A stretch of 64,000 nt of DNA, taken from Actinokineospora pegani (lineage in GTDB: Bacteria; Actinomycetota; Actinomycetes; Mycobacteriales; Pseudonocardiaceae). The stretch's first letter is position 1. The number at the start of each line of letters is the position of its first letter. The position numbers and the translations under genes were made by a program. Shown piece by piece: positions 35,310 through 45,631 of this stretch. Under the pieces are notes generated by a model. The model saw only the letters and a program-made list of their open reading frames with translations. It made no database searches and had not been told where the DNA came from. The DNA lies in contig NZ_WHOL01000117.1 of NCBI RefSeq assembly GCF_009745975.1, positions 62,001-126,000 on the forward strand. The letters run 5' to 3'.

Positions 35310-35894
35310 CTACTTGTCCTTGGCCTCGTCGGCCGGGGCCTCGGGAGCGGCGCCGTCGACCTTGGCGTCGTCAGCCTTGGCGTCCGAGGACTCCACAGCC
35401 TCCGAAGACTCCACAGCCTCCGGGGAGTCGACGGAGGTCTCCTCGGCGGTGGTGTCCGCCGCCGGGGTCGCCTCGGTCTTCGGCTCGTCCTTGGCGAACT
35501 TGGTGCCGCGAGCGGCCTCCGCCTCAGCCGTGACCGTCTTCTCCTGGATCAGCTCGATGACGGCCATGGGGGCGTTGTCGCCCTTGCGCGGCATCGTCTT
35601 GGTGATCCGGGTGTAGCCGCCCTTGCGGTCGGCGTAGAACGGGCCGAGCTCGATGATCAGGCGCTGCACGACGTCCTTGTCGCGGATCACCTTCATGATC
35701 TCGCGGCGGTTGTGCAGGTCACCGACCTTGGCCTTGGTGATCAGCCGCTCCGCGTAGGGACGCAGCCGCTTGGCCTTGGCCTCGGTGGTGGTGATCCGCC
35801 CGTGCTGGAACAGCGCCGTGGCCAGGTTGGCCAGCAGCAGCCGTTCGTGCGCGGGGCTGCCGCCGAAGCGGGCGCCCTTCGTGGGGGTGGGCAT
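35310..35894 (-). CDS. rplQ: 50S ribosomal protein L17 with acidic C-terminal extension
   Basis: L17 lies near the peptide exit. The conserved domain (1-~120) has [22 protein letters not shown] and the C-terminal [11 protein letters not shown]. About 70 extra residues, rich in Ala, Glu, Asp and Ser, extend the C-terminus beyond the ~120-residue family core, resembling the acidic extension on S9. The ATG at 35894 follows GGAG. It is the last r-protein gene of the alpha operon. Confidence 0.97.
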   Translation of the reverse strand: MPTPTKGARFGGSPAHERLLLANLATALFQHGRITTTEAKAKRLRPYAERLITKAKVGDLHNRREIMKVIRDKDVVQRLIIELGPFYADRKGGYTRITKTMPRKGDNAPMAVIELIQEKTVTAEAEAARGTKFAKDEPKTEATPAADTTAEETSVDSPEAVESSEAVESSDAKADDAKVDGAAPEAPADEAKDK

Positions 35895-35938
35895 TGCTTG
35901 CTCCTTGGGGAAATCCGCTGCTCAGACGTCCTGGCGGA

Positions 35939-36988
35939 CTAGAGCTGCTCGGTCTCTGCGTAGTCCTGGCCGTCGTCGGTGCCGGTCTCCGCGCCGTCCG
36001 ACCACGTGTCCGTCGTGTAATCCGCGGCGGCGGCGGTCGGGTCGAACCCGGGCGGGCTGTCCTTGAGCGCGAGGCCCAGGCCGACGAGCTTCATCTTGAC
36101 CTCGTCGATGGACTTGGCGCCGAAGTTGCGGATGTCCAGCAGGTCCGCCTCGCTGCGCGACACCAGCTCACCCACGGTGTGGATGCCCTCGCGCTTGAGG
36201 CAGTTGTAGGAGCGCACGGTGAGGTCGAGGTCCTCGATCGGCATCGCGTAGGCGGCGATGGTGTCCGCCTCCTGCGGCGAGGGGCCGATCTCGATGCCCT
36301 CGGCGTCCACGTTGAGCTCGCGGGCCAGCCCGAACAGCTCGACCAGCGTCTTGCCAGCCGAGGCCACCGCGTCGCGCGGGGTGATCGACGGCTTGGTCTC
36401 GACGTCGAGGATGAGCTTGTCGAAGTCGGTGCGCTGCTCGACGCGGGTCGCCTCGACCTTGTACGTCACCTTGAGCACGGGCGAGTAGATGGAGTCGACC
36501 GGGATGCGGCCGATCTCCGCGCCCGCCTGCTTGTTCTGCACGGCCGGGACGTAGCCGCGACCGCGCTCGACCACGAGCTCGATCTCCAGCTTGCCCTTGC
36601 CGTTCAGGGTGGCGATGTGCAGGTCGGGGTTGTGCACGGTGACGCCCGCAGGGGGCACGATGTCGCCTGCGGTGACCTCACCGGGGCCCTGCTTGCGCAG
36701 GTACATCGTCACCGGCTCGTCCTCCTCCGAGGAGACCACGAGCTCCTTGAGGTTGAGGATGATGTCGGTGACGTCCTCCTTGACCCCCGGCACGGTGGTG
36801 AACTCGTGCAGCACGCCGTCGATGCGGATGCTGGTGACCGAGGCGCCGGGGATCGAGGACAGCAGCGTGCGCCGCAGCGAGTTGCCCAGCGTGTAGCCGA
36901 AGCCGGGCTCGAGCGGCTCGATGACGAAGCGGGAGCGGGTCTCGACGACCGGCTCTTCGGCCAGGGTGGGACGCTGTGAGATGAGCAC
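35939..36988 (-). CDS. rpoA: RNA polymerase alpha subunit
   Basis: The 349-residue alpha subunit has the assembly domain (1-~230; [27 protein letters not shown]-type opening) and the C-terminal domain that binds UP elements and activators (about 245-320, with [14 protein letters not shown] and [15 protein letters not shown]). A short acidic tail of ~30 residues follows. The GTG at 36988 precedes LISQRPTL. It lies between rpsD and rplQ in the standard alpha-operon order. Confidence 0.98.
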   Translation of the reverse strand: MLISQRPTLAEEPVVETRSRFVIEPLEPGFGYTLGNSLRRTLLSSIPGASVTSIRIDGVLHEFTTVPGVKEDVTDIILNLKELVVSSEEDEPVTMYLRKQGPGEVTAGDIVPPAGVTVHNPDLHIATLNGKGKLEIELVVERGRGYVPAVQNKQAGAEIGRIPVDSIYSPVLKVTYKVEATRVEQRTDFDKLILDVETKPSITPRDAVASAGKTLVELFGLARELNVDAEGIEIGPSPQEADTIAAYAMPIEDLDLTVRSYNCLKREGIHTVGELVSRSEADLLDIRNFGAKSIDEVKMKLVGLGLALKDSPPGFDPTAAAADYTTDTWSDGAETGTDDGQDYAETEQL

Positions 36989-37118
36989 TTCTTGGTTCTT
37001 CCTTCCCTTGGGCGCCCGCTATTTGACGCCCGGCGTGATCGGGATGCCGACGCGCTGACCGGTGCTGGACCGGGGCGCGACAGCGGGGCGGCGGCTCCTG
37101 CGCCGCCGCCCCCAGTCG

Positions 37119-37724
37119 TCACTTCGAGTAGTACTCGACGATGAGCTGTTCCTGGACCGGGATGTCGATCTGCGCGCGCTCGGGCAGCTGGTGCACGAGG
37201 ACGCGCAGGTTCGACGGGACCACCTGCAGCCAGCCCGGGACCGGGCGGTCGCCGAAGGACTCCTTGGCCACCACGAACGGCAGCGTCGGCAGCGACTTGG
37301 GCTTGACGTCGATGATGTCGAACTTGGACACCTGGTACGACGGGATGTTGACCTTCTTGCCGTTCACGATGAAGTGACCGTGCGAGACCAACTGGCGGGC
37401 CTGGCGGCGCGTGCGGGCGAGGCCCGCGCGGTAGACCACGTTGTCCAGGCGCGACTCGAGGATCTGCAGCAGGACGTCGCCGGTCTTGCCCTTGCGACGG
37501 GTCGCTTCCTCGTAGTACTTGCGGAACTGCTTCTCGAGGATGCCGTAGCTGTAGCGGGCCTTCTGCTTCTCCTGGAGCTGAAGCAGGTACTCGCTCTCCT
37601 TGACCCGACCGCGGCCGTGCTGGCCGGGCGGGTAAGGGCGGCGCTCGAAGGCCTGGTCGCCGCCGACGAGGTCAACCTTGAGCCGACGCGAGATGCGCGT
37701 GGCGGGGCCGGTGTAACGTGCCAT
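37119..37724 (-). CDS. rpsD: 30S ribosomal protein S4
   Basis: S4 nucleates 30S assembly. The 201-residue protein starts MARYTGPATRISRRLKVDL and carries the S4 RNA-binding domain (about 90-155; LESRLDNVVYRAGLARTRRQARQ). It has no cysteines, so it is the zinc-free form. The ATG at 37724 is followed by the usual actinobacterial N-terminus. The downstream gap of 130 bases to rpoA shows no recognised element. Confidence 0.98.
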   Translation of the reverse strand: MARYTGPATRISRRLKVDLVGGDQAFERRPYPPGQHGRGRVKESEYLLQLQEKQKARYSYGILEKQFRKYYEEATRRKGKTGDVLLQILESRLDNVVYRAGLARTRRQARQLVSHGHFIVNGKKVNIPSYQVSKFDIIDVKPKSLPTLPFVVAKESFGDRPVPGWLQVVPSNLRVLVHQLPERAQIDIPVQEQLIVEYYSK

Positions 37725-37747
37725 TTTTTCTTACTCCTCCCCGTTCC

Positions 37748-38155
37748 TCAGACCCGGCGCCGCTTGGGCGGGCGGCAGCCGTTGTGGGGCTGCGGGGTCA
37801 CGTCCTGGATGATGCCGACCTCGAGACCCGCCGCGGACAGCGAGCGGATCGCGGTCTCGCGACCGGAGCCCGGGCCCTTGACGAAGACGTCGACCTTCTT
37901 CATGCCGTGCTCGGCGGCCTTGCGGGCAGCGCTCTCGGCGGCCATCTGCGCGGCGAACGGGGTCGACTTGCGCGATCCCTTGAAGCCGACGTGACCCGAG
38001 GACGCCCAGGCGATCACGGCGCCGGTCGGGTCGGTGATGGAGACGATCGTGTTGTTGAACGTGCTCTTGATGTGAGCGTGCCCGAAGGCGACGTTCTTCT
38101 TTTCCTTGCGCCGGACCTTCTTGGCTCCGGCGCCGGTGCGCGACTTGGGGGGCAT
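37748..38155 (-). CDS. rpsK: 30S ribosomal protein S11
   Basis: S11 forms part of the mRNA exit platform. The 135-residue sequence has [35 protein letters not shown] and the C-terminal [13 protein letters not shown]. The ATG at 38155 has TAGGAG upstream. A 194-base gap separates it from rpsM, long for this operon, and contains a possible 50-codon gene. Confidence 0.98.
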   Translation of the reverse strand: MPPKSRTGAGAKKVRRKEKKNVAFGHAHIKSTFNNTIVSITDPTGAVIAWASSGHVGFKGSRKSTPFAAQMAAESAARKAAEHGMKKVDVFVKGPGSGRETAIRSLSAAGLEVGIIQDVTPQPHNGCRPPKRRRV

Positions 38156-38170
38156 GTCTTCGGGTATCTC

Positions 38171-38323
38171 CTACTCGGGCCGCGAAGTGGTGAACTCAGG
38201 ACCGGCGTCCCGGATGATGGATCCGGCGTCCTTGTACAGCTCGCGCAGCGCCTTGGGACGGGCGCACTTGGGCGCGACGGTGTACGCCATGAAGGACCGG
38301 CGACCGCGGCGCTGAGGCGCCAT
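38171..38323 (-). CDS. Possible 50-residue ORF between rpsM and rpsK
   Basis: From ATG 38323 to TAG 38171 there is an open frame with strongly G/C-biased third positions like the neighbouring genes. The translation is basic at the start (MAPQRRGRRSFMAYTV) and contains RPKALRELYKDAGSII. No family is recognised, and no convincing Shine-Dalgarno precedes the ATG. It could be a small unannotated protein or a chance frame in GC-rich spacer. Confidence 0.3.
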   Translation of the reverse strand: MAPQRRGRRSFMAYTVAPKCARPKALRELYKDAGSIIRDAGPEFTTSRPE

Positions 38324-38349
38324 GGTCCCGACGGACTGACGGCCGAGGC

Positions 38350-38730
38350 TCACTTCTTGCCGGCCTTCTTCTTGCCCGCGACGGTCTTCTTCGGGCCCTT
38401 GCGAGTACGGGCGTTGGTCTTGGTGCGCTGACCGCGCACCGGCAGACCGCGACGCCACCGCAGGCCCTCGTAGCAGCCGATCTCGATCTTGCGACGGATG
38501 TCGGCCTGGACCTCGCGGCGGAGGTCACCCTCGACCTTCCAGTTCTGGTCCATGTACTCCCGGAGCTTGACCAGTTCCTCATCGCTGAGGTCCTTGGCGC
38601 GCAGGTCCGGGTCGATGTTCGTCGCGGCCAGCAGCTCCTTGGAGCGGGTCCGGCCGATCCCGAAGATGTAGGTGAGCGCGATCTCCATCCGCTTTTCGCG
38701 GGGGAGGTCCACGCCTGCGAGTCGTGCCAT
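38350..38730 (-). CDS. rpsM: 30S ribosomal protein S13
   Basis: S13 bridges to the large subunit and touches the P-site tRNA. The 126-residue protein starts [19 protein letters not shown], has the helix-hairpin-helix [11 protein letters not shown] and the C-terminal [19 protein letters not shown] with a Lys-rich tail. The ATG at 38730 is standard. It begins the block rpsM-rpsK-rpsD-rpoA-rplQ. Confidence 0.98.
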   Translation of the reverse strand: MARLAGVDLPREKRMEIALTYIFGIGRTRSKELLAATNIDPDLRAKDLSDEELVKLREYMDQNWKVEGDLRREVQADIRRKIEIGCYEGLRWRRGLPVRGQRTKTNARTRKGPKKTVAGKKKAGKK

Positions 38731-38779
38731 TCGGCGTTGTCTCCTCTTGTACTAGTCCCCGGGTTTGCTCCCCCTCCAC

Positions 38780-38802
38780 CCCGGACCGACTCAAGGTCCG
38801 GG
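38780..38802 (-). terminator. Hairpin between rpmJ and rpsM
   Basis: CCCGGACC (38780-38787) pairs with GGTCCGGG (38795-38802) around a seven-base loop, in the 170-base gap between rpmJ and rpsM. A second GTCCGGG follows, so alternative pairings are possible. No U-tract is seen. It may tune read-through from infA-rpmJ into rpsM. Confidence 0.45.
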
Positions 38803-38900
38803 ACCCGGCCTGGGGTCCGGGCGTGCACCGGGTCCGACTGACCCGGCAGGTAGGGGGAGGCCCTCTTCTCGCGGCAACGAAGTCCGCGACGAGCGGGCGA

Positions 38901-39014
38901 TCAGCCCTGGCGCTGCTTGTGGCGCAGGTTCTCGCAGATCACCATGACCCGGCCGTGACGGCGGATCACCTTGCACTTGTCGCAGATCTTCTTGACGCTC
39001 GGGTTGACCTTCAC
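38901..39014 (-). CDS. rpmJ: 50S ribosomal protein L36 (zinc-binding form)
   Basis: The 37-residue protein begins with GTG at 39014 ([16 protein letters not shown]). The CDKC pair with the later Cys and His (VICENLRH) makes the zinc-binding C+ form. It lies between infA and rpsM as in other actinobacteria. Confidence 0.97.
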   Translation of the reverse strand: MKVNPSVKKICDKCKVIRRHGRVMVICENLRHKQRQG

Positions 39015-39072
39015 GTCTGCTTTCTCCAGCTCTCGGCCGTGGCATCCCCGGTCGTGCTGACCGGGGAGTTCG

Positions 39073-39294
39073 TCACTTGTAGCGGTAGACGATGCGGCCG
39101 CGGGACAGGTCGTAGGGCGAGAGCTCCACGACTACCCGGTCCTCCGGCAGGATGCGGATGTAGTGCTGCCGCATCTTGCCGCTGATGTGTGCCAGGACCT
39201 TGTGGCCGTTCTCCAACTCGACGCGGAACATCGCGTTGGGGAGTGGCTCGACCACGCGGCCTTCGACCTCGATGGCCCCGTCCTTCTTGCCCAT
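39073..39294 (-). CDS. infA: Translation initiation factor IF-1
   Basis: IF-1 binds the 30S A site during initiation. The 73-residue OB-fold protein starts [19 protein letters not shown] and ends [11 protein letters not shown], both standard. The ATG at 39294 fixes normal length. About 230 bases separate it from map upstream, and that gap should hold the promoter of infA-rpmJ-rpsM; a candidate TTGACC is near 39440 but its spacing to a -10 is poor. Confidence 0.97.
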   Translation of the reverse strand: MGKKDGAIEVEGRVVEPLPNAMFRVELENGHKVLAHISGKMRQHYIRILPEDRVVVELSPYDLSRGRIVYRYK

Positions 39295-39525
39295 GTCCTC
39301 CGCGTTTCGTGACGTTGTTTGTGCGTGACTTCGGACCGTGCGTTGTTGCTTGTCGTGCTCCGCCTGCGCGGGGCACGGCAGCAGGAACTGCACCGACCTG
39401 AGCACACGACGGAATTGGCGCACACTAGCCGCGCCACCGGTCAAGTGTACGCACCGGCGGTGAGGGAGAGAAATCGGGGCCTACTTCTGCGTCAATCATT
39501 CACCCGACAGTGGTGAACGCGCAGG

Positions 39526-40356
39526 TCAGGAGCCTTCGGGCGCCGTGAGAACCCAGGGACCGTCCTCGGTGATGGCGACGGTGTGCTCCCAGTGCGAGGC
39601 GCGGGAGCCGTCAGTGGTCACCACGGTCCAGCCGTCCTCGAGCTCCAGGGTCTCCTCGGTGCCGAGGGTCAGCATGGGCTCGATGGCGATGGCCATGCCG
39701 GGGCGCAGCCGGGGGCCGCGGCCGGGCTTGCCGTAGTTCGGCAGGAACGGGTCCATGTGCATCGAGGAGCCGATGCCGTGGCCGCCGTACTCGCGGACGA
39801 TGCCGTAGGAGCGGCCGTGCGCCTTCGCGGCGGTTCGCGTCGCGGTCTCGATGGCGTGCGAGACGTCGTAGAGCTTCGCCCCGGCCACGGTGGCGGCGAT
39901 GCCCGCCTCCATCGAGGCCTTGGTGGCCGCGGACAGGTCGGCGTCGGCGGCGGAGAACTCGCCGACGGCGAAGGTCATCGCCGAGTCGCCGTGCCAGTCC
40001 TCGAGGATGGCGCCGCAGTCGACGGAGACGATGTCGCCGTCGGCCAGCACCTGGGTGGCGGCCGGGATGCCGTGCACGATCTGCTCGTTGACCGAGGTGC
40101 AGATGCTGGCCGGGAAGCCGTGGTAGCCCTTGAAGGACGGCACGGCCCCGGCGTCGCGGATGGTCTGCTCGGCGATCTCGTCGAGTTCGGCGGTGCTGAC
40201 CCCGGCCTTCACCGCGGCCTGGACGTTGCCCAGCGCCCGCGCGACCACGATCCCGGCCGCGCGCATCGCCTCGAGCTCACCCGGCGACTTGATCTCGATC
40301 ATGCGCGACTTCCAGGTCGCGATGGCCGCGCGCAGGCCGGAGAAGCCACGGCTCAT
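39526..40356 (-). CDS. map: Methionine aminopeptidase, type I
   Basis: MetAP removes the initiator methionine from nascent proteins. All five metal ligands are visible: Asp in VDCGA, Asp in HGDSAM, His in GGHGIG, Glu in AIEPML and the last Glu in HWEHTVAI. From the ATG at 40356, which overlaps the adk stop, the protein is 276 residues. An ATG at 40302 ([10 protein letters not shown]) with GGAAG upstream gives the classical type I length and is a serious alternative. It follows secY-adk in the usual order. Confidence 0.95.
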   Translation of the reverse strand: MSRGFSGLRAAIATWKSRMIEIKSPGELEAMRAAGIVVARALGNVQAAVKAGVSTAELDEIAEQTIRDAGAVPSFKGYHGFPASICTSVNEQIVHGIPAATQVLADGDIVSVDCGAILEDWHGDSAMTFAVGEFSAADADLSAATKASMEAGIAATVAGAKLYDVSHAIETATRTAAKAHGRSYGIVREYGGHGIGSSMHMDPFLPNYGKPGRGPRLRPGMAIAIEPMLTLGTEETLELEDGWTVVTTDGSRASHWEHTVAITEDGPWVLTAPEGS

Positions 40357-40901
40357 GCCCGCCCGCGCAGCGCCGAGAGCACGCGCTGGGTGACCTCGTC
40401 GACGTCGCCGACCGCGTCGATGCTGATCAGCAGCGCCGTGTAGTAGTCGAGCAGCGGGGCGGTCTCCTTGCGGTAGACCTCCAGCCGGTGGCGGATGACG
40501 TCCTCGCTGTCGTCCGCCCGGCCGCGACCGAGCATCCGCCCGACCACCACGTCCTCGTCGATCTTGAACTCGACGACGGCCGTCAGCGCGGCCGCGTCGA
40601 GGACCGCGCGCAGGAAGTCGGCCTGGCCGGTGTTGCGCGGGAAGCCGTCGAGCAGGAAGCCGCCCTGGGCGTCGGCCTCGGCGAGCCGGACGCGGACCAT
40701 CTCGTTGGTCACCTCGTCGGGGACCAGGCCGCCGCTGTCGATGATCGCCTTGACCTGCCGGCCGAGTTCGGTGTTGTTCGCGATGTGCGCCCGGAACAGG
40801 TCCCCGGTCGAGATGTGCGGAACGCCGAGCTCCGCGCTGAGGGCCTTGGCCTGGGTGCCCTTGCCCGCGCCGGGCGGGCCCACGAGAACAACACGAGTCA
40901 C
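40353..40901 (-). CDS. adk: Adenylate kinase
   Basis: Adk equilibrates ATP, ADP and AMP. The 182-residue protein has the P-loop [10 protein letters not shown], the AMP-binding [10 protein letters not shown] and DGFPRN, and a short LID ([16 protein letters not shown]), so it is the short form typical of actinobacteria and lacks the zinc-finger LID. The GTG start overlaps the secY stop as GTGA, indicating coupling to the secretion channel gene. Confidence 0.97.
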   Translation of the reverse strand: MTRVVLVGPPGAGKGTQAKALSAELGVPHISTGDLFRAHIANNTELGRQVKAIIDSGGLVPDEVTNEMVRVRLAEADAQGGFLLDGFPRNTGQADFLRAVLDAAALTAVVEFKIDEDVVVGRMLGRGRADDSEDVIRHRLEVYRKETAPLLDYYTALLISIDAVGDVDEVTQRVLSALRGRA

Positions 40902-42199
40902 TTCAGGAACCCTTCGTAGTTACGCTGCATGAGCTGGCTCTCGATCTGCTTCACGGTGTCCAGGCCCACGCCGACCATGATGAGCACGGCGGTGCCGCCG
41001 AAGGGGAAGTTCTGGTTGTTCCCCTGCCCGCCGGTCAGGTCGAGGAAGAAGTTCGGCAGCACCGCGATCGTGCCGAGGTAGATCGAGCCGGGCAGGGTGA
41101 TCCGGCTCAGGACGAAGCTCAGGTATTCCGAAGTGGGGCGCCCGGGGCGGATGCCCGGGATGAAGCCGCCGAACTTCTTCATCTCGTCAGCGCGCTCGTT
41201 CACGTTGAACGTGATGGTGATGTAGAAGTACGTGAAGAAGATGATCAGCGCGAAGTAGAGCGCGATGTGCACCGGGCTGGACTGGCGCACGACGTAGTTC
41301 GCGATGAAGTTGCCCCACGGCGTGCCCTCGCCGCCCGCGAGGCGGGAGATCAGGTCGGGCAGGAACAGCAGCGACGAGGCGAAGATGACCGGGATGACGC
41401 CTGCCTGGTTGACCTTGAGCGGCAGGTAGGTCGAGGTCCCGCCGTACATGCGGCGACCGATCATGCGCTTGGCGTACTGCACCGGGATGCGGCGCTGGCC
41501 CTGCTCGACGAACACGACGCTGGCGATGATCAGCAGCGCGAACACGCAGACGACCGCGAAGGTGATCGGGCCCTTCTCCAGGATCAGGGCGCCCTCGGTG
41601 GGGATGCGGGCGGCGATGTTGATGAACATCAGCAGCGACATGCCGTTGCCGATGCCGCGCTCGGTGATCAGCTCGCCGAACCACATGATCACAGCGGTGC
41701 CCGCGGTCATCGTGATCACGATGACGATCAGCGTGAAGACGCTGCTGTTCGGGATGATCTCGTCCGGGCAGTTGGTGAACAACTGGCCGCGGTCGGCCAT
41801 CGCCACGATGCCGGTGGCCTGCAGGACCGCGAGCGCGATCGTGAGGTACCGCGTGAACTGGGTCAGCTTGGCCTGACCCGACTGGCCTTCCTTCTTCAAC
41901 TGCTCGAACCGCGGGATGACCACGGTGAGGAGCTGGATGATGATGCTCGCGGTGATGTAGGGCATGATCCCGAGCGCGAAAACGGACAACTGCAGCAACG
42001 CGCCGCCGCTGAACAGGTTCAGCAGCGAGACGACGCCCTGGTTGTCGACGTTCTCGATGCACCGGCGCACGTTCGGGTAGGACACACCCGGCGACGGGAC
42101 CGCCGCACCGACCCGGTAGACCGCGATGATCATCAGGGTGAAAAGGATCTTGCGGCGCAGGTCCGGCGTCGCGAGAGCCGAGCGGAAGGCGCTGAGCAC
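40898..42199 (-). CDS. secY: Preprotein translocase subunit SecY
   Basis: SecY is the channel of the Sec translocon, with ten membrane helices in 433 residues. It shows the plug-proximal VPSPGV, the TM2 segment [18 protein letters not shown], the cytosolic loop [13 protein letters not shown] and the late [15 protein letters not shown]. The start is GTG at 42199. It is separated from rplO by over 600 bases and a strong terminator, so secY-adk-map forms its own transcription unit rather than the distal part of the spc operon. Confidence 0.97.
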   Translation of the reverse strand: MLSAFRSALATPDLRRKILFTLMIIAVYRVGAAVPSPGVSYPNVRRCIENVDNQGVVSLLNLFSGGALLQLSVFALGIMPYITASIIIQLLTVVIPRFEQLKKEGQSGQAKLTQFTRYLTIALAVLQATGIVAMADRGQLFTNCPDEIIPNSSVFTLIVIVITMTAGTAVIMWFGELITERGIGNGMSLLMFINIAARIPTEGALILEKGPITFAVVCVFALLIIASVVFVEQGQRRIPVQYAKRMIGRRMYGGTSTYLPLKVNQAGVIPVIFASSLLFLPDLISRLAGGEGTPWGNFIANYVVRQSSPVHIALYFALIIFFTYFYITITFNVNERADEMKKFGGFIPGIRPGRPTSEYLSFVLSRITLPGSIYLGTIAVLPNFFLDLTGGQGNNQNFPFGGTAVLIMVGVGLDTVKQIESQLMQRNYEGFLK

Positions 42200-42819
42200 C
42201 GCAGGAACCTCCTCGGCGTCGCCTGCAGCTCACCGCAGGCGAACGGCTTGTCCCGGCAAGGGATGCCGGCGTGTACACGTGTCCCCACCCGCCATCGCGG
42301 CAGGCGAGGAACGCTCCGGGGGACAGGGCTCCCGCAGCGTGCTGCCGACTGTAACAGGACTGCGAACCCCAACAGCACCCCCCAGGTACTCGCCGGTAGC
42401 GAACACGGGGCGCGAGCACTCGGCGTGAGTGGGCGTTGCTCCATTGGGGGGCACGCCGCCAGAGCCCCTGGGGAGAAATGGGGCAAAGGAACGCAAATTT
42501 CGCTGGCGTGCCGCTACGCCGAGGTCGAGACGAGCATCAAGACCCGCGAGCAGCACCCGATGACCGAGGCCATGGACGCGATCGGGTACAGCGGCGTGAC
42601 GCTGGGCAACCCCGGTCTGCCGCTGCCGACACCGTCGACGCACCCACCGGGCTGCCGGGATATCAGCCGATCGTGATCAAGAAGTTGACCGCACGGGGGC
42701 GCGAACCGGCGGGCCGGGCCAGGCAGAACTGGGCACCGCGCTCCGGACAGAGCCACTGTGGACGTCAGAAGGCCTGCCCGTCCTGTCCACCGGCCCAGAG
42801 CGCCGTCACGTGAAACGGC
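42200..42819. other. Gap between secY and rplO with no recognised gene
   Basis: This 620-base stretch must contain the secY promoter; TACAGT on the minus strand near 42334-42339 is a possible -10. From about 42490 to 42810 two overlapping plus-strand frames have coding-like composition. One includes EVETSIKTREQHPMTEAM and the other GYQPIVIKKLTAR. Neither has a complete start-to-stop gene with a ribosome site, and I recognise no family. It may be decayed coding DNA or plain spacer. Confidence 0.5.
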
Positions 42820-42855
42820 AGCGAGGCCCGGGAGCGTGCGCTCCCGGGCCTCGCT
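42820..42855 (-). terminator. Terminator of the spc operon after rplO
   Basis: AGCGAGGCCCGGGAGC (42820-42835) pairs perfectly with GCTCCCGGGCCTCGCT (42840-42855) around GTGC. GTTTCA follows on the minus strand. It lies 18 bases past the rplO stop. Confidence 0.9.
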
Positions 42856-42872
42856 GGTCTTGATCAGCGTTG

Positions 42873-43322
42873 TCAGCCGCTGGTGAGGGTGGCGGTGCCA
42901 CCCGCCGCCGACAGCTTCTCCGAGGCGGAGCCGGAGAACTTGTCCGCGGTGATGTCCAGCTTGACGCCGTTGAGGTCGCCGTTGCCGAGGACCTTGACGA
43001 GCTGGTTCTTGCGGACCAGGCCCGCGGCGATGAGGTCGGCGATGCCGACCGTGCCGCCGTCGGGGAACGAGGTGGCGATGTCGCCGACGTTCACGACCTG
43101 GTACTCGACGCGGAAGCGGTTCTTGAAGCCCTTGAGCTTCGGGAGCCGCATCTGGATGGGCATCTGCCCGCCCTCGAAGCGCGCGGGGACGTTCTTGCGC
43201 GCCTTGGTGCCCTTGGTGCCGCGACCGGCGGTCTTGCCCTTGGAGCCCTCACCGCGACCCACTCGGGTCTTCTCGGTCTTGGCGCCGGGTGCCGGGCGCA
43301 GGTGGTGGACCTTGATAGCCAT
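42873..43322 (-). CDS. rplO: 50S ribosomal protein L15
   Basis: L15 is a late-assembly 23S-binding protein. The 149-residue product begins [20 protein letters not shown], has the Gly/Lys/Arg-rich [18 protein letters not shown] region, and the globular [10 protein letters not shown] part. It is the last gene of this spc operon because a terminator follows directly. The ATG at 43322 lies three bases past the rpmD stop. Confidence 0.97.
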   Translation of the reverse strand: MAIKVHHLRPAPGAKTEKTRVGRGEGSKGKTAGRGTKGTKARKNVPARFEGGQMPIQMRLPKLKGFKNRFRVEYQVVNVGDIATSFPDGGTVGIADLIAAGLVRKNQLVKVLGNGDLNGVKLDITADKFSGSASEKLSAAGGTATLTSG

Positions 43323-43325
43323 GTG

Positions 43326-43505
43326 TCAGACCTCCTCGACCTGCACGAGGTGGCGGACGGTGTGGATCAGGCCGCGCACCTCGGGGGTGTCGTCACGCAC
43401 GGTGGACTGGCGGATCTTCCGCAGGCCCAGGGTGCGCAGCGACTCACGGTGGTTGCGCTTGGTGCCGATGACGCTCTTGACCTGCGTGACCTTGAGCTGT
43501 GCCAT
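43326..43505 (-). CDS. rpmD: 50S ribosomal protein L30
   Basis: The 59-residue protein ([20 protein letters not shown]) matches L30 in full, with [11 protein letters not shown] and a C-terminal [12 protein letters not shown]. The ATG at 43505 is followed by complete family length. It sits between rpsE and rplO with two- and three-base gaps. Confidence 0.97.
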   Translation of the reverse strand: MAQLKVTQVKSVIGTKRNHRESLRTLGLRKIRQSTVRDDTPEVRGLIHTVRHLVQVEEV

Positions 43506-43507
43506 GG

Positions 43508-44164
43508 TCAGGCCCCCGTTCCGGCTGCGGCGGCCGCGCGGGCGCGCAGCATGCCAGCGGGGGCGACGTCCTCGATCGGCAGGCCGCGGCGGGCGGCCAC
43601 CTCCTCCGGACGCTGCAGACCCTTGAGCGCGGCCATCGTGGCGTGCACGATGTTGATCGCGTTGTCCGAGCCCAGGGACTTGGACAGCACGTCCTGGATG
43701 CCTGCGCACTCCAGCACGGCGCGCACCGGGCCACCGGCGATGACGCCGGTACCGGCCGACGCCGGGCGCAGCAGCACGACGCCCGCCGCCTTCTCACCCT
43801 GGATCGGGTGCGGGATGGTGCCGCCGATGCGCGGGATGCGGACGAAGTTCTTCTTCGCCTCCTCCACGCCCTTCGCGATCGCGGCGGGCACCTCCTTGGC
43901 CTTGCCGTAGCCGACGCCCACCATGCCGTCGCCGTCGCCGACGACGACCAGCGCGGTGAAGCTGAAGCGCCGACCACCCTTCACGACCTTGGCGACGCGG
44001 TTGATCGCGACGACGCGCTCGAGGTGCGGGGTCTTCTCCTGGGCCTGGCCGCGGCCGCCGTCCCGCCGGTCACGGCCGCCACGGCGCTCGCCGCGCTCGT
44101 TGCCGCCCTGCTGACCGCCGCCGGGGCCGCCCTGGCCGCCGAACTGCCGTGTACGTCCCGGCAT
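43508..44164 (-). CDS. rpsE: 30S ribosomal protein S5
   Basis: S5 lines the mRNA entry channel and contributes to decoding accuracy. The 218-residue protein has an N-terminal Gly/Arg/Gln-rich extension (1-~45), then the S5 domain with [22 protein letters not shown] and the C-terminal domain [17 protein letters not shown]. The ATG at 44164 was chosen because the frame upstream overlaps rplR. The glycine-rich extension is typical of high-GC actinobacteria. Confidence 0.97.
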   Translation of the reverse strand: MPGRTRQFGGQGGPGGGQQGGNERGERRGGRDRRDGGRGQAQEKTPHLERVVAINRVAKVVKGGRRFSFTALVVVGDGDGMVGVGYGKAKEVPAAIAKGVEEAKKNFVRIPRIGGTIPHPIQGEKAAGVVLLRPASAGTGVIAGGPVRAVLECAGIQDVLSKSLGSDNAINIVHATMAALKGLQRPEEVAARRGLPIEDVAPAGMLRARAAAAAGTGA

Positions 44165-44192
44165 CAGGCGTTCCTTCCATCGTTGTACGTCA

Positions 44193-44594
44193 TCAGAACT
44201 CCAGCCCCGCCTCGCGGGCCGAGTCGGCCAGCGACGCGATCCGGCCGGTGTACTTGTTGCCGCCGCGGTCGAACACGACCTTGGCGACGCCCTTGTCCTT
44301 GGCCCTGGCGGCGAGCAGCTCGCCGACCTTGGCCGCGCGGGCCTTCTTGTCGCCATCGATCGCGCGGACGTCGGCCTCGAGGGACGACGCCGAGGCCAGG
44401 GTGTGACCGGCCAGGTCGTCGATCAGCTGCGCGGTGATGTGCCGGGCGGACCGGTGCACGACCAGGCGGGGGCGCTGCGTGTCTCCGCTGATCCTCTTGC
44501 GGAGCCGGAAGTGCCTGCGGGTCTTGGCGATGCGGCGGGAGGTCGAGATGTCCTTGCCCACCGGCTTGCGCTTGGTGACAGTCGCTTCGCTCAT
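44193..44594 (-). CDS. rplR: 50S ribosomal protein L18
   Basis: L18 binds 5S rRNA. The 133-residue sequence has [39 protein letters not shown] and the C-terminal [26 protein letters not shown], all diagnostic. The ATG at 44594 ([10 protein letters not shown]) is used; a GTG at 44600 overlapping the rplF stop as GTGA adds two residues and would give coupling. Confidence 0.97.
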   Translation of the reverse strand: MSEATVTKRKPVGKDISTSRRIAKTRRHFRLRKRISGDTQRPRLVVHRSARHITAQLIDDLAGHTLASASSLEADVRAIDGDKKARAAKVGELLAARAKDKGVAKVVFDRGGNKYTGRIASLADSAREAGLEF

Positions 44595-44596
44595 GA

Positions 44597-45136
44597 TCAC
44601 TTACCCGTCTTTCCGACCTTGCGGCGGATCTTCTCGTCCGCGTACCGCACGCCCTTGCCCTTGTACGGGTCGGGCTTGCGCAGCTTGCGGATGTTGGCGG
44701 CGACCTCACCGACCTGCTGCTTGTCGATGCCCGAGACCGAGAACTTGGTCGGGCTCTCGACCGCGAAGGTGATGCCCTGCGGGGCGGTGACCTTCACCGG
44801 GTGGCTGAAGCCCAGCGAGAACTCCAGGTCCGAGCCCTTGGCCTGGACGCGGTAGCCGACGCCGTGGATCTCGAGCTTCTTCTCGAAGCCCTGGGTGACA
44901 CCCAGGACGATGTTGTTGACCAGCGAGCGGGTCAGACCGTGCAGAGCGCGGTTCTGACGCTCGTCGTCCGGCCGCTTGACCTCGAGGATCCCGTCCTCGC
45001 CGCGCTCGACGACGATCGGCTCGGACACCGTCAGCGAGAGGGTGCCCTTGGGGCCCTTGACGCTCAGGTCCTGGCCGTCGATGGTGATGTCGACCCCGGC
45101 GGGAACAGGGATCGGGAGCTTTCCGATGCGGGACAT
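44597..45136 (-). CDS. rplF: 50S ribosomal protein L6
   Basis: L6 sits near the factor-binding site. The 179-residue product begins [17 protein letters not shown], has the duplicated L6 fold with [10 protein letters not shown] and the C-terminal signature [14 protein letters not shown]. The ATG at 45136 is standard. It lies 17 bases after rpsH. Confidence 0.97.
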   Translation of the reverse strand: MSRIGKLPIPVPAGVDITIDGQDLSVKGPKGTLSLTVSEPIVVERGEDGILEVKRPDDERQNRALHGLTRSLVNNIVLGVTQGFEKKLEIHGVGYRVQAKGSDLEFSLGFSHPVKVTAPQGITFAVESPTKFSVSGIDKQQVGEVAANIRKLRKPDPYKGKGVRYADEKIRRKVGKTGK

Positions 45137-45153
45137 AGCTGCTTACCCCTCCC

Positions 45154-45552
45154 TTACCAGACGTAGGCGAGGACTTCGCCGCCCACGCCTTGCTTGCCCG
45201 CCTGGCGGTCGGTCAGCAGGCCACCGGACGTGGAGATGATCGCCACGCCCAGGCCGCCGAGGACCTTCGGCAGGTTGGTCGACTTCGCGTACACCCGGAG
45301 ACCGGGCTTGGACACCCGACGGAGACCGGCGATGCTGCGCTCGCGGTTCGGGCCGTACTTGAGGACGACGACGAGGTTCTTGCCCTTCTCGCCCTCCTCG
45401 TCCCGGAAGCCCGCGATGTAGCCCTCGCGCTGGAGGATCTCGGCGATGTGCGCCTTGAGCTTGCTGTGTGGCAGCACGACCTCGTCGTGGTACGCCGAGT
45501 TTGCGTTGCGCAGACGGGTCAAGAAGTCTGCGATCGGGTCGGTCATCGTCAT
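45154..45552 (-). CDS. rpsH: 30S ribosomal protein S8
   Basis: S8 binds helix 21 of 16S rRNA and, in E. coli, represses the spc operon. The 132-residue sequence has [41 protein letters not shown] and the C-terminal [11 protein letters not shown]. The ATG at 45552 follows AAAGGTTGACAGGTC. A hairpin lies in the 122-base gap before it. Confidence 0.97.
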   Translation of the reverse strand: MTMTDPIADFLTRLRNANSAYHDEVVLPHSKLKAHIAEILQREGYIAGFRDEEGEKGKNLVVVLKYGPNRERSIAGLRRVSKPGLRVYAKSTNLPKVLGGLGVAIISTSGGLLTDRQAGKQGVGGEVLAYVW

Positions 45553-45631
45553 GGTGACCTGTCAACCTTTCTCGCCGTGGTTCCCACTCGGGCCTGCGGC
45601 GAACTGGGAGGAAAAGCAGGTGGCGGCCCAG

